The notes under the pieces: model-generated | What the model was told of the DNA's origin: nothing | The model's input: only the letters and a program-made list of their open reading frames with translations | Database searches by the model: none | Assembly: GCA_022494885.1 (NCBI GenBank) | Contig: JAGVSM010001417.1 | Coordinates: 124,001 to 188,000 of the forward strand | Reading direction: 5' to 3' | DNA from: Micrasema longulum | Lineage: Eukaryota; Arthropoda; Insecta; Trichoptera; Brachycentridae | DNA: 64,000 bases | Shown here: positions 54,901 to 64,000 of the stretch, one piece after another | Numbering within the stretch: position 1 is the first letter of the stretch | How the letters are laid out: every line of letters starts with the position of its first letter | Position numbers and translations under genes: made by a program

Positions 54901-55099
54901 GGTTTTTCATATGTTTTTATAAACCAATGCCTATTGCTACCACCGCTTGTTGGGAACTGTAATTCTTGGTTAGCATCAGAGCTTCTAGTCAGTGGTGTAG
55001 TTCTAAATAAAAAAGTATCGGAGCGCACCGCTACCACTATGGTGAAGTGGTAGGGAAGTGGGGGGGACACATGTTTAGACTTCTGCCAGTTATCGGCAA

Positions 55100-55735
55100 T
55101 AAACACGTTTGTTGTTATTTAGAATTGTTTAAGTTTCTTCCGAAAAATCACTTCACTCTCACAGTTTCGGACCTATGCTGGGAGAGCATTTCATGCCGTA
55201 GGGTCTCCGACGGCAAATGCGCGTTCACCAAATTTAGTGCGCTGTTTGCGTAGAGGTACAATAACTTCTTTTCTACGTAGATGTAGCTGATCTAAGTGTA
55301 AGACGTCTGTCAGATAGTTCATCTGGAATGCAGAGTTCCCTTAGATATTTTGGAGCATAGTTGTGCAGTGACTTATACATAAGCCAACAGAGTTTGTATT
55401 CCACCCTCTGTGGAAAACGGAGCCAGTGTAATTCCCGAAGTAGTGAAGTGATATGACTGAACTTAGAGATTCCGAAAATAAGTCACGGTGCGGCATTAAA
55501 TACAGACTGTGGGCGAGTCATTTTATTCATTGGTAGACCTGCGTAGATAGCATTACAATAATCGACTCTAGACACTACAAACGCATTTATTAATTGACGG
55601 CGGCATCAACTGGCAAGTTTTTGCATATGCATTTGATCTGTCTCAGCTTTCCAGTTCCCCTTAAATAAATAAAGAGGTATTATATTACGAAAATGGCGCT
55701 ACATAAGTTATAAATAAAAATAAAACAAGTTGAAA
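55100..55735 (-). pseudogene. L2-like LINE ORF2 post-RT region
   Basis: Minus strand encodes, in shifting frames, DYCNAIYAGLPMNK, TRPQSVFNAAP, HITSLLRELHWLRFPQRVEY, KLCWLMYKSLHNYAPKYLRE, PDELSDRRLTLRSA and a degraded RAF...LP..VR end. This is the L2/CR1-group sequence (DYCN.L..G.P....RLQ.VQNAAARL, L..LHWLP...R..YKL). Several stops are present. The GCGC-type tail at 55,658-55,735 is in plus orientation and belongs to a separate copy. Confidence 0.8.
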
Positions 55736-56069
55736 TCATATTCCTTTTAAGGTATGCATTTATCTTTCTTCCAGAAACATGTGGTCCACATTGCATTCTT
55801 CTGCACAATCCATAAATTCCATTTCATCTTCTCTCTCATCTCAAACCACGTGTGAGCCCCACGTGTGTCCTGTCTGGGGTGGTTATCCTTGGGACGCCAT
55901 GAAATGTTCATTAATTTGGGCATGGTAAACAAGGATCTCGTTTTGTGACTTGAAAAAGCTTTGAGCTATGTCTAGTGATTCTAGTCTAAGAAGAAAAAAC
56001 GATGGCGTAATAATGGTTCCAATCGTGTAGTATGACAAAGTTGTTGCGTCTAAAAAGTTTAGTTCACTG

Positions 56070-57060
56070 GACAAAATGGGTTGATTACAACGAAATTACA
56101 GATAGTAAAATTACTCGCCCACAGTCTGTATTGAATGCCGCAGCAAAACTTTTTTTTTTTTTAAATCACTCCACTACTTTGGGAATTATTCTGGTTACGT
56201 TTTCCACAGAGGGTGAAGTACAAACTCTGTTGGCTTATTTTTTAATTAAAAAAAAAAAAAAAAAATATTTCATTGGAAAGCCAACGGACATTTATAAATT
56301 TATAAGATACAATTTTACCATAAATACATATCATAAAATCCTATTAGAGGCTTCCTCATAATATTGTTATTGTAAATGTTGTCACATAAAAATTATACAT
56401 AACATAAAATAACTAATCATACAAAGCTTATAATATTACTAGAAATGTAAATGTAATACATATTATTTAAATATATCTACTTTTGAATATTGGTCACACA
56501 GTTGCACATTATAATATATTATAATACAAATACAAGATTTTATTGTTATTGACGTGTATTATAATTTAAATGTTACGATAGTTTTGTATTTAAATAATTC
56601 TCTGCAGTGCCATGTAAAACAATGCCATCTTTGGTCATCTAAGGCAAGTCCACACAACAAAGTATGACACATATTATTCCGATAATAATTTGTCATATTT
56701 TATAATTTTCACTAAGTATTATATGTATAAGTCACTACACAACTCTGCTCCGGAATATTTCAAAGAACTCTGCATTCCAGATAAACTAGCTGACATATGT
56801 CTTACGCTTAGATCAGCTGCATCTACGGCGAGAGAAGTTAGAAGAAGCTTTACGTAACCAGCGCACTTAATTCAGTGAACGCGCATTTGCGTTCGCGGGC
56901 TCTGTGGCAGGGGATGCTCTCCCAGCAGAAGTCCGAAACTGAGAGAGTGAAGTGTTACTTCGGAAAAAACTCAAAATCCACTTATTCTCTAAATAATCAA
57001 TTGAACGAATCCGTAGCATGTGATTACAAAGTAAATTGTTTTACATAAATTAATCGAACC
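56070..57060 (+). pseudogene. L2-like LINE ORF2 post-RT region, split by an insertion
   Basis: 56,070-56,241 reads ITRPQSVLNAAAKL...EVQTLLAY. 56,725-57,020 continues YKSLHNSAPEYFKELCIPDK, LADICLTLRSAAST, then RAFAFAGS, DALPAEVRN and KKLKIHLFS. Alignment with the 55.1-55.6-kb copy shows the LMYKSLHN junction was opened by the insert. Stops and shifts make it non-functional. Confidence 0.78.
56242..56724 (-). mobile_element. Retroposon inserted in the L2-like LINE
   Basis: Starts near an A18 run at 56,251. AAAGCCAACGG, AGAGGCTTCC and GTTGCACATTATAATATAT match the inverted 42.8-43.06-kb element. It may contain a second unit after 56,560. Confidence 0.55.
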
Positions 57061-57135
57061 GGGTTGTGGTCCCGTGATCGTGGTTTCACGGATCAGAAGT
57101 CCGAGGTTCGAACCCCACTCTACCCCAATTTGATT
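57058..57135 (+). repeat. tRNA-like SINE head (family S)
   Basis: GGGTTGTGGTCCCGTGATCG, ACGGATCAGAAGTCCGAGGT and TCGAACCCCACTCTACCCC. Partner of 31,845-31,925. Confidence 0.55.
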
Positions 57136-57699
57136 CCCTTTTTTTCAGAGGACAAATATAAGTATGCTTTATTACTACGGAATACAATTTTTATATTCAT
57201 TAAATACGTATATTAACATTAACGTTTCCCATTACACTAAAGAAAAAAACAATAAATTCTTGTGCACATAATGGAGAGTGACGTCTAACAATATTAAAAA
57301 AAAAAATTTTTATTTAAATAATACAATTATACATTTTAACAGTTTTCAAAATTTAAATTGTAATATTTTTACTAAAACTAAAATCCCACCAAGCTACTTT
57401 CTGTAGTTATAAATGTAACTATTCACTTCTTTCTTAAATATTTTTTATTCCTGACTGCACTTTTTATTTTCTGTGTTCGTTTCATTAAAGAAAAAGATTT
57501 CTCTGTAAGTATAATGATATTGCGCTGTAGTTGTTTTAAATCGTTTTTATCACCACCTAGGTCGCTAAAAGTGAGTTATTTACAATTTTTTGAAAATGGC
57601 CACAAAAATTGAAATATTAGGTTAAATTATAGGAATACAAATATTTATCTTTTTTTAATAAAAAAATCAAAATTTAACCTAAAATTCAATTTGTTTATT
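57136..57699. other. Nothing recognised
   Basis: AT-rich, no supported feature. Confidence 0.35.
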
Positions 57700-57775
57700 T
57701 ATGGAATTACTTTGCGCCCACGAAAATGGCACTGTATAAATTATTCATGGTTTTAATAATATTGTCCAATTCGGC
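57700..57775 (+). repeat. L2-like 3' end
   Basis: TTTATGGAATTACTTTGCGCC, then ACGAAAATGGCACTGTATAA and an ATAATATTG end. Confidence 0.5.
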
Positions 57776-58284
57776 CATTGATCACCGCGTGGCATAAAAC
57801 TTTAAAAATAACAAATACGGGTGATAAACATAAAACAAACTCGTAAAGCCGTTTCCTTGAAGAGGGGTCTGCCTGAGATATTTAGCCCAAGAATCACCTC
57901 CAAGATCTGGACCACGTGTGCGTCACACATGTGACAAGACTGCCATCCTGCTCCCTGGGACCGCCAGTTTTTACCATAACATGCATAATATATTCCATGC
58001 CCGGACATTTAACCCAAAACAAAAATAAACTAAGGCGACGCCGATGCCTCTCCGACGCAATTAGTTGTGTTTTTTTCACTGCACTTCGGTGCAACGGCTG
58101 CATCTAGGGAGACGATACAAAAGAATGACCAAAGCAAATGTTGCATGGATTTCGTGGGAATTTTTCGATATGTCTTCGCTTCGCACTTTCTAGGTATTTA
58201 AAGGTCAGTGAACTTTTAAGTCGTCAAAGAAGCATAATCTTATAAAATAAAGTAATGCTTTATTTTTTTATTGTTTACTTTTTT
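57776..58284. other. GC-richer segment of unknown nature
   Basis: 57,840-58,180 is clearly less AT-rich (GAGGGGTCTGCCTGAG, CTCCCTGGGACCGCCAG, AAGGCGACGCCGATGCC). It has overlapping frames on both strands of 60-70 codons, none with a motif I recognise. It could be a LINE 5' region or an exon. Confidence 0.35.
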
Positions 58285-58593
58285 ATTTATTTTTTAAAAT
58301 TTATTTATTTAAACGCCTTGTAGACTTTTTCATGTTTTAAATATATTTACATATAAAGAATAGACGGTTATATAAAAAAATCTCAAAATTGGAAGAAGTA
58401 AGAAAAAAAATGATTGAAAATAGAGATGTAAGTTAATAAAGGGTACATAATTTAAAACAACATAATATTATTTAAGTATTTAAATTTGAGAATAATGAAT
58501 TAATTTATTAATAAATATTATTAATTAAATTAATTAATTAATAAATAAATAAATAATTGATACACTGCCCTTTAAAATTCCAGAGTGTTATAT

Positions 58594-58638
<45 letters not shown>

Positions 58639-58730
58639 TTTGCGTATTCATTTGCAAACACATGAATTCTCCTTATAGGCGAGTGTGCACTGTATTTTTT
58701 TGTAGATACATTTATATGGGAGAATTTATT
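58285..58730 (-). pseudogene. LINE ORF2 C-terminus and 3' UTR (family F)
   Basis: AACGCCTTGTAGACTTTTTC, TAATATTATTTAAGTATT, TGCGTATTCATTTGCAAACA and TCTCCTTATAGGCGAGTGTG follow 1,600-2,000. An (AT)n run of about 40 bp at 58,597-58,636 has grown inside it. Confidence 0.7.
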
Positions 58731-58794
58731 AAATCGATACTTCTCTGCTCAGTGTTAATTTTTTTCTAAATTTATTGAAATAATTCCACATTAA

Positions 58795-58905
58795 TATCCA
58801 CATTTTCATGATAAAGGTGTCAGCTTTTTTATTTTACAAAAGTCAACAGATGGAAGAGTTGAGGAAATGTGGACGTACAAACATAGGCAGAATGGAGAAT
58901 GTTGT
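58795..58905 (-). repeat. R1 foldback fragment
   Basis: AAAGTCAACAGATGGAAGAG, TTGAGGAAATGTGGACG, AACATAGGCAGAATGG. Confidence 0.7.
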
Positions 58906-58914
58906 TAATCATCA

Positions 58915-59400
58915 ACAGTTGAAAAAAGGTAGAAGGGATGGAGGGGAGAGAAGGTAAGCTTAATGACTTTAGGGTGATCATTACAGTGGAACATCGTATA
59001 ACGGAATATATTGAAAGGTTATCTGATTATTGATCAAAGTAACATTATTTTTTAGAGCTTTGCCAATTTGAAATATTTATATATTATTTACTTTTAGCCC
59101 TTTATTATTTCCTCTACCTTTTTTCAACTATTTCTCAAACAACGTAAAATATTTTCAAAATTTAATCAGTGTATATTTGACCTAATCAGTGAATGTGCGT
59201 ATTAAAATGCATGTCGCGTTGGCTTTATATTTTTGTGCAACAACTATGGAAAAGGTGTATAGTGAGTTTTGCATGTTGGTTTAATTGGTGTTCTGACGAA
59301 GAGACGGGTACGTCTCAAAATCGGTAGGCATAGAAAAGTCAGTAAGTGGTTATATACAAATATTTCATAATATTTAGCAAATACATTACATTTCAATGTA
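58915..59400 (+). mobile_element. Family b hammerhead element with body
   Basis: CAGTTGAAAAAAGGTAGAAG (58,920) is inverted at 59,112-59,132. The body runs to GAGTTTTGCATGTTGGTTTA. The ribozyme follows: helix I GUGUU, core CUGACGA (59,293-59,299), extra A, helix II GAGACG/CGUCUC, AAAA in place of GAAA, AUCGGU, A, GGCAU pairing with helix I. The tail (AAGTGGTTATATACAAATAT) matches 30.6 and 34.25 kb. The G12 change should abolish cleavage. Confidence 0.65.
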
Positions 59401-59989
59401 TGCAGCGAAATGTTGTTCAATGATCTCCCATAAATCATCATGAATATAAAAAATCTTCAGTTGGAAAAAAAGAACTTAAGAAATATCTTCTAAATACTTA
59501 AAAATATTTGTTAAATGGTAATAAATAAAATAATGTTAAAAAAAAATTAAAAAGTGTCCCATCAAAAAAATTTTAGACCTAGTGGGTAAGAAAATTCAGG
59601 TTTATTTTCGAGAATCGAACCTGAGAATTTATGCACGGCTCACGAAAGCTTGTTAAATTAAATACTTAATTCAATACACATTTTTCAAAGCATTATTCAT
59701 ATTTAAGCCTTCATTATTAATTCATTAAAAATGACGCATTGCCTTTTTCAAAAGAAATCTAAATGCCTAGACGCTGGAAGACGAAATTTGATACAAAGAA
59801 TTTAAAAACACATTCCACTCAATGGTCTTGAATTCAAGGTTTTGTAATGAGAGTAGAAAGCTAAGAACAAAATACAAAATATTTACATGTGTCGTTGACT
59901 TTAAATAGATACTACATAATCACATTGAGTTGCATACATCCCTGGAAATAAATATAAATAAAACATTTAAGAAAGATTTTTTTATAAAT
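59401..59989. other. Mostly unrecognised; tRNA-like remnant
   Basis: GAGAATCGAACCTGAGAATT at 59,609 is a B-box-like phrase on minus, perhaps an old SINE. Confidence 0.35.
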
Positions 59990-60001
59990 ATGTACAAAGT
60001 C

Positions 60002-60105
60002 TGACGATGTCGGTCACGACGAAACCCGGTCACTGGTAAAAAAAAATATTAAAAAAAAAAAATTTAAAAAGTGGGATAAAACTAGAAAGTATTTTTATTA
60101 TAATA
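60002..60105 (+). mobile_element. Solo 104-bp family a hammerhead insertion with 12-bp target duplication
   Basis: ATGTACAAAGTC flanks it (59,990-60,001 and 60,106-60,117). The insert begins at the hammerhead core (CTGACGA) and reads identically to 14,811-14,850 before diverging in the A/T tail, ending GTGGGATAAAACTAGAAAG and TTTTTATTATAATA. The 5' strand of helix I is missing, so it is 5'-truncated and not expected to cleave efficiently. It defines the 3' end of the family. Confidence 0.78.
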
Positions 60106-60117
60106 ATGTACAAAGTC

Positions 60118-60714
60118 GCTTAATAATATTGGCGGATCGATCATATGAATATTCTGCCCGATAAAATAGGGAAATATCACCTTTTTTAAAAACATTTTCG
60201 AAGTAATAAAGGTCTAAGAAATACTGTCCAATAAAAAAATACTTTTTGGCTAATTATTAGCAGCATAAAAAATATTTTTTGATTTAGAATTCCCGCAAAA
60301 ACGGCCATTCCATTGGCCACGCCCTTAATACGTCACGATTCGGGTTTATATATTCCTGGCCATTGAAATTTGTTTGGAACATAATCACGAATCTTGATAT
60401 CACAACACCAAGGCCTAACACGTCGCTTTTTTCTAGCAACATATTTTTATTAAATTTCTCTTTGACATTTATGAATGAGAACATTTCTTCACAATATTCA
60501 CAAGATTCAAAATCAATTTTTCTAAATCCATTTCATATGTTTTTATCGGTATTTGTAGTATGTGATATTTCCCTATTAAAGCAAAACTCTCAAAGTACAG
60601 ATTTTTTCTTAAGTCAGTTCTAAAACATTCTGAGCGATATATTTTTATCGTGTAGGTATGCGCTTTTTCAAGAATTAAAAAAATAACATTTAAAAACTTT
60701 TTTAAAATCAGTCT
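60118..60714. other. Nothing recognised
   Basis: Frames at 60,284-60,484 and 60,363-60,623 overlap on opposite strands and have no motif. Confidence 0.35.
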
Positions 60715-60950
60715 CTTATCGCCATGCAAAAGGTCTCGGGTTCGATTCCCGACATGGTTGACATGAAAACATTTATTTAAAAGGGTGTTTTTACACAAAA
60801 ATATTTCATAGTCCCTGGACAGTCACCTAAAGCGTAAGACTTATCATCTTACCTCCATGTAACAAAAATGATCAAGATACGCAGCGATCAGCAATACCCT
60901 ATGCACCGTTCGGAGTGGAAATGGAATGATGATAATGATATCTCGTATTG
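60715..60950 (+). repeat. SINE-G copy
   Basis: B box GGGTTCGATTCCCGACATGG, then ATATTTCATAGTCCCTGGAC, CTAAAGCGTAAGACTTATCA, AAATGATCAAGATACGCAGC and CCTATGCACC. The A-box half is truncated. Confidence 0.7.
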
Positions 60951-61319
60951 TTTTTAATTGCGTTTTATAGTGTATAAATAATTCCTCGTTTTCCGGAATT
61001 AGCATAAATATCTAACTCCCGGTAATGTAATATGCATAGAATTATATTCCAGTAAGAAAAAAGTTTTTGCGATAAAACATAACATAACATAACACAAAAT
61101 CATCTTATATTTGTGTTAAGATAATATATTGTTCGCGGTCTGGTAACATTACGCATGCGCGCTGGCAGGTTATCGGGCAGGAGGGAGGGGGCATTTAGCA
61201 GACTTTTGGACACAGTACGATGCATGCAAACTTAATTCTACGCGCCTTCTGGTATATTATGATTCTATGGTTTTAGCATTGTACGGCAAAAGGCCTAATT
61301 ACAGTAGGGAATTACACTA
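60951..61319. other. Nothing firmly recognised
   Basis: A less AT-rich patch at 61,130-61,250 (ACGCATGCGCGCTGGCAGG) has no partner. Confidence 0.35.
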
Positions 61320-61400
61320 CATAATTCCCCGAATCGAACTCGAAACATCCCGTGCAGGAGGCAAACGTGTTACCAATCACACCACAGGGGTCGCTTGAAT
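61320..61400 (-). repeat. tRNA-like SINE head
   Basis: On minus: ACCCCTGTGGTGTGATTGGT (A box), ACGTTTGCCTCCTGCACGGG, then TTCGAGTTCGATTCGGGG (B box). Gly-like arm, diverged from SINE-G. Confidence 0.5.
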
Positions 61401-62449
61401 AATTTTAATAAATATAACGAATAAAGTCTATTTTAAAATTTACAAATAACGAAACGAGACGAGTGATACTTTTATTTAAAAAAAATGAGTATTCAGGGAC
61501 CGGTTTCATCGCTTTCGCGAGCTTTCGCATCTTCGAGACTGGCTCGAAATCACCTCCACCCGCCTCGAAGATTTTTATTTTACGTTCGTCCAATAAAAGT
61601 ACCAGTTTTTTTAAAGTCCTGTCAGTAAAATATTTTTTATGGTAAAACATAACATAACAATACACAATTAACTTGCGATTTTTTAAGATTTTTTCATGTT
61701 AATTTTAATATTTTATTTAGAGATATTATTTTTCTTTTTTGCATTTTTGATTTTTTAAATTATGTAGGCTCACTAGATTGTTTAGTTTAAATTATTTTTT
61801 AAAATTTAATATTATGTAGGTACTACATAAATATTGTTCACTGCTGTGGTTTTTTCGGTAAAACATTTTTTTTGTAAAAGGTTCTTTGAACCGTTCTACT
61901 GTCAGACAACAAAACGACGCATCTATAGTTGCATCGTTTTGCCGTAATCCGGCTCATAATATTATACTCTCTGAGATCTGTAATATGGTAACTAAGATTA
62001 TTTTTTATTAAGCTTCCTAGCCAATTGGCAACTTAGTGTAACTATCGAAAAGTTCTGATTTAATTGCCATAAAACATTTTAAAAGAGATTATCTCAGTTC
62101 GACCTTTTTTGAGATGCATCGTTTTGGCATAAGACAGGAGCGTTGATGTATAAATAAATAAATAAATATCTATAAATAAATAAAATAAAATAAGTACACT
62201 AGAGTTTGTTCTAGAATTCCTTTATGATATGCTCATGTTAAATCGTTGATTATCGTGCACTGTTCACCATGTTAAATATTTTTTCAGTGGAACACAGATT
62301 TTATGTATATTGTAGGACAGACGACCATATGGGGACTGAGGACATGTGTTGAAGTATTCTCACCGCGCCCATATTTTGGTCGTGTTAGGGATATTAATAA
62401 AAATGGGCATCGCAAAGGTCTTTTCGGTCCTCCAGATTGCTTTGATTAA
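61401..62449. other. Mostly unrecognised
   Basis: A possible GAAACCGGTC phrase on minus at 61,500-61,510 is discussed under rejected items. The rest is AT-rich. Confidence 0.35.
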
Positions 62450-62451
62450 GC

Positions 62452-62680
62452 GGCCTCCGTGGTGTAGTGGTCAAGACGCTTGACTCACGCACGGAAGGTT
62501 CCGGGTTCGATTCTCGGTGAGAACACAAAAATTAAAATGTGATTTTTCTCAAGCCTGGTTGTTCTGTAATGTATTTCACCACTGTAATTGGGCCTCCTGG
62601 CCTGTTGTGGTGCAAAAAAATGAAATGAAAAAATGAAATGAAAAAAATGATATGAAATGAAATGATTGTTAGTTAACAAG
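62452..62680 (+). repeat. tRNA-Val-like SINE (SINE-V), full copy
   Basis: GCCTCCGTGGTGTAGTGGTC (A box), CTTGACTCACGCACGGAAGG (anticodon arm, CAC at 34-36), GGTTCCGGGTTCGATTCTCG (B box), the body as at 53.45 kb, then an (ATGAAATGAAAA)n tail. It abuts the tail of the LINE A copy. Confidence 0.8.
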
Positions 62681-63735
62681 AACAACAACAACAAACCATC
62701 ACGCCGTTTCCCCGTAGGGGTAAGCAGAGAGGATAGAACGCCATAACACTCTATCTTGGCATACAGACCTCGCTTCCTTTACATTCATACATCTTCTCAT
62801 GCGCGCACGCCGATTATTCCTACTTTTGACATGTCCATCTTCAAGTATTTGATGGACTTGATCGTGCCATGTCTTTCTCGGTCTTCCTCGTTTTCTGCAT
62901 CCATCAACATTTGCATCGTTGATCCTTTTAGCCGTTCTTTCGCTGTCCATTCGCTCTATATGTCCAAACCAACGCAGCACCCCTTTCTTGATTCTGTCGA
63001 TAATGCATCTCAGTCTTAGCCTTACACACTTCACGGATCTCGACGTGCACCCATCATACATCGTTTTACCACACATTCGCCTGAGGGATCGCATTTTGAC
63101 AGCATTTACCCCACTTTCATCATCATTTTTCCAATTCCATACCTTGCTCCCATACATTAGAGTTGGCACTAGAACTCCGTTGTGAACTGCTAGTTTAGCC
63201 TCCTGCGATAAATATTTGTTTGCCAAAGTAGATTTTAGTGCACCGTTCATCCTGTTCCCGGCACTCACCCTCCTTTCAATATCTTTCTCGGCCTTTCTGT
63301 CCCTAGTAAACATACTTCTTAGGTAGGTACACAAATTCTTCTACCTGATTCAGAATATCTCTGTTCATGCTGATCTCACATTTAGATATATTTTCATCCC
63401 TTTCAAAAACCATCACTTTCGATTTATCAACATTCATAGGCAAATCGCTTTTCTTGCATACATCATAAACTTTTGTTACCAAGAGTTGAAGGTCTTCTTT
63501 GCTGCTAGCAAGAAGCACGGCATCATCCGCATACAGAAGGCAGTCAAAAGTTATACCACTCATTTTTGCTCCCATTCCTAAATCTTTCAGTTCTTTCATG
63601 CAGTTATCGATGTATATGTTCAACAAACATGGTGACATTACACATTCCTGCTTGACTCCTTTCGGAATATTAAACCACGATGCAATGACCCATTTACCTT
63701 CACACATGCTGTACTGTCCTGACGACAAAAAAGCA
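62679..63735 (-). pseudogene. RTE-like LINE family A, RT and C-terminal region, frameshifted
   Basis: The best family A copy. Minus 63,728-63,303 encodes the reverse transcriptase end: IPKGVKQECVMSPCLLNIYI, LLYADDAVLLASS (catalytic YADD intact), NVDKSKVMVF. A frameshift near 63,320 leads to 63,334-62,699: RVSAGNRMNGALKS, VLVPTLMYGSKVWNW, MRSLRRMCGKTMYDG, VLRWFGHIERMDSERTAKRI, RGRPRKTWHDQVHQ and the terminal YPYGETA. The tail is TTG-rich. The endonuclease and most of the RT are missing (5' truncation). Clade is inferred; the GHIER and RGRPRKTW blocks also occur outside RTE. Confidence 0.85.
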
Positions 63736-63769
63736 CACAGGAAATTATTAGTTAATCTTTAACATAATC

Positions 63770-64000
63770 ATTCATAGGTGCATAGGGCACTGCATTGGTA
63801 CACCAACGCAGAGTATCTTGATCAATTTTGCTGCATGAAGGAAAGGTGATCAGTCTAACACTTCGGGTGCCATTCAAGGGACAATGAAATGTTCTTGTGT
63901 TAAAATACCGTTTTAAATAAATATTTCACAACAACCATATCGGGAATTGAACCTGAGACCTCTTACGTGGCAGGCAAACGACTGACTACTTCACCACAAA
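63770..64000 (-). repeat. SINE-G copy, cut by the window edge
   Basis: Minus: TTTGTGGTGAAGTAGTCAGT (A box), TTTGCCTGCCACGTAAGAGG, GTCTCAGGTTCAATTCCCG (B box), then the body and CAGTGCCCTATGCACC near its end. The anticodon position reads GCC (Gly), which supports the tRNA-Gly origin of the family. Confidence 0.72.

Noticed and set aside
61490..61560. Minus-strand GAAACCGGTC preceded by CGAAGATGCGAAAGC, resembling a sixth hammerhead family
   Set aside because: The sequence between core-like CGAAGA and GAAA does not form one clean helix II, and the helix I strands (CCAGUC side and CCUGAA side) do not pair. Kept only as a possible relic.

Overview
This window reads as AT-rich, repeat-dense, non-coding DNA from an arthropod, most likely an insect. 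The support is the set of non-LTR retrotransposon families (an EEP endonuclease plus reverse transcriptase element with a coiled-coil/FP25K-type ORF1, jockey-like, RTE-like and L2-like 3' ends), the tRNA-derived SINEs and the long-inverted-repeat DNA repeats. There are no bacterial operons, Shine-Dalgarno sites or dense ORFs. I recognise no host protein-coding gene and no functional tRNA or rRNA. The species and order cannot be fixed from the sequence alone.

Layout. 1-9.8 kb: LINE 3' fragments, SINE pieces, foldback repeat copies, one TA-flanked 371-bp MITE and a hammerhead-type ribozyme motif at 8.3 kb. 9.9-14.9 kb: a nearly complete non-LTR retrotransposon on the minus strand (ORF1 295 aa, ORF2 899 aa plus an in-frame 47-codon continuation behind one TGA), set between two divergent copies of a hammerhead-ribozyme module. 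15-29 kb: further LINE 3' ends, SINEs and foldback clusters. 29.4 kb: a 207-bp inserted element with 10-bp target duplications and an intact-looking hammerhead motif. 30-50 kb: more of the same, including a 39-bp minisatellite at 41.5 kb. 51.0-52.1 kb: nested palindromes, each made of two divergent hammerhead units. 53-64 kb: tRNA-Val-like and tRNA-Gly-like SINEs, L2-like LINE pieces, a hammerhead solo insertion with 12-bp target duplications at 60.0 kb, and a 5'-truncated RTE-like element at 62.7-63.7 kb.

Most interesting content. At least four sequence-distinct families of small elements share one RNA architecture: helix I, a CUGANGA-type core, one extra nucleotide, a stable helix II, GAAA, a very short palindromic helix III (ACCGGU, ACUAGU, ACUAUAGU, or a one-base-interrupted ACC/GGU), one unpaired nucleotide, then the helix I partner strand. 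Helix I and helix II change sequence between families but keep pairing. Several families share a 3' tail ending in GTTTTATT, and several copies are arranged as divergent inverted pairs or have a copy of their own tail inverted at the 5' end. Three copies sit between 9- to 12-bp direct repeats that look like target-site duplications. This matches what is known of minimal type I hammerhead ribozymes in Penelope-like elements and in metazoan retrozymes. No Penelope-type reverse transcriptase was recognised here, so the copies would be non-autonomous. All counts and boundaries come from reading by eye.
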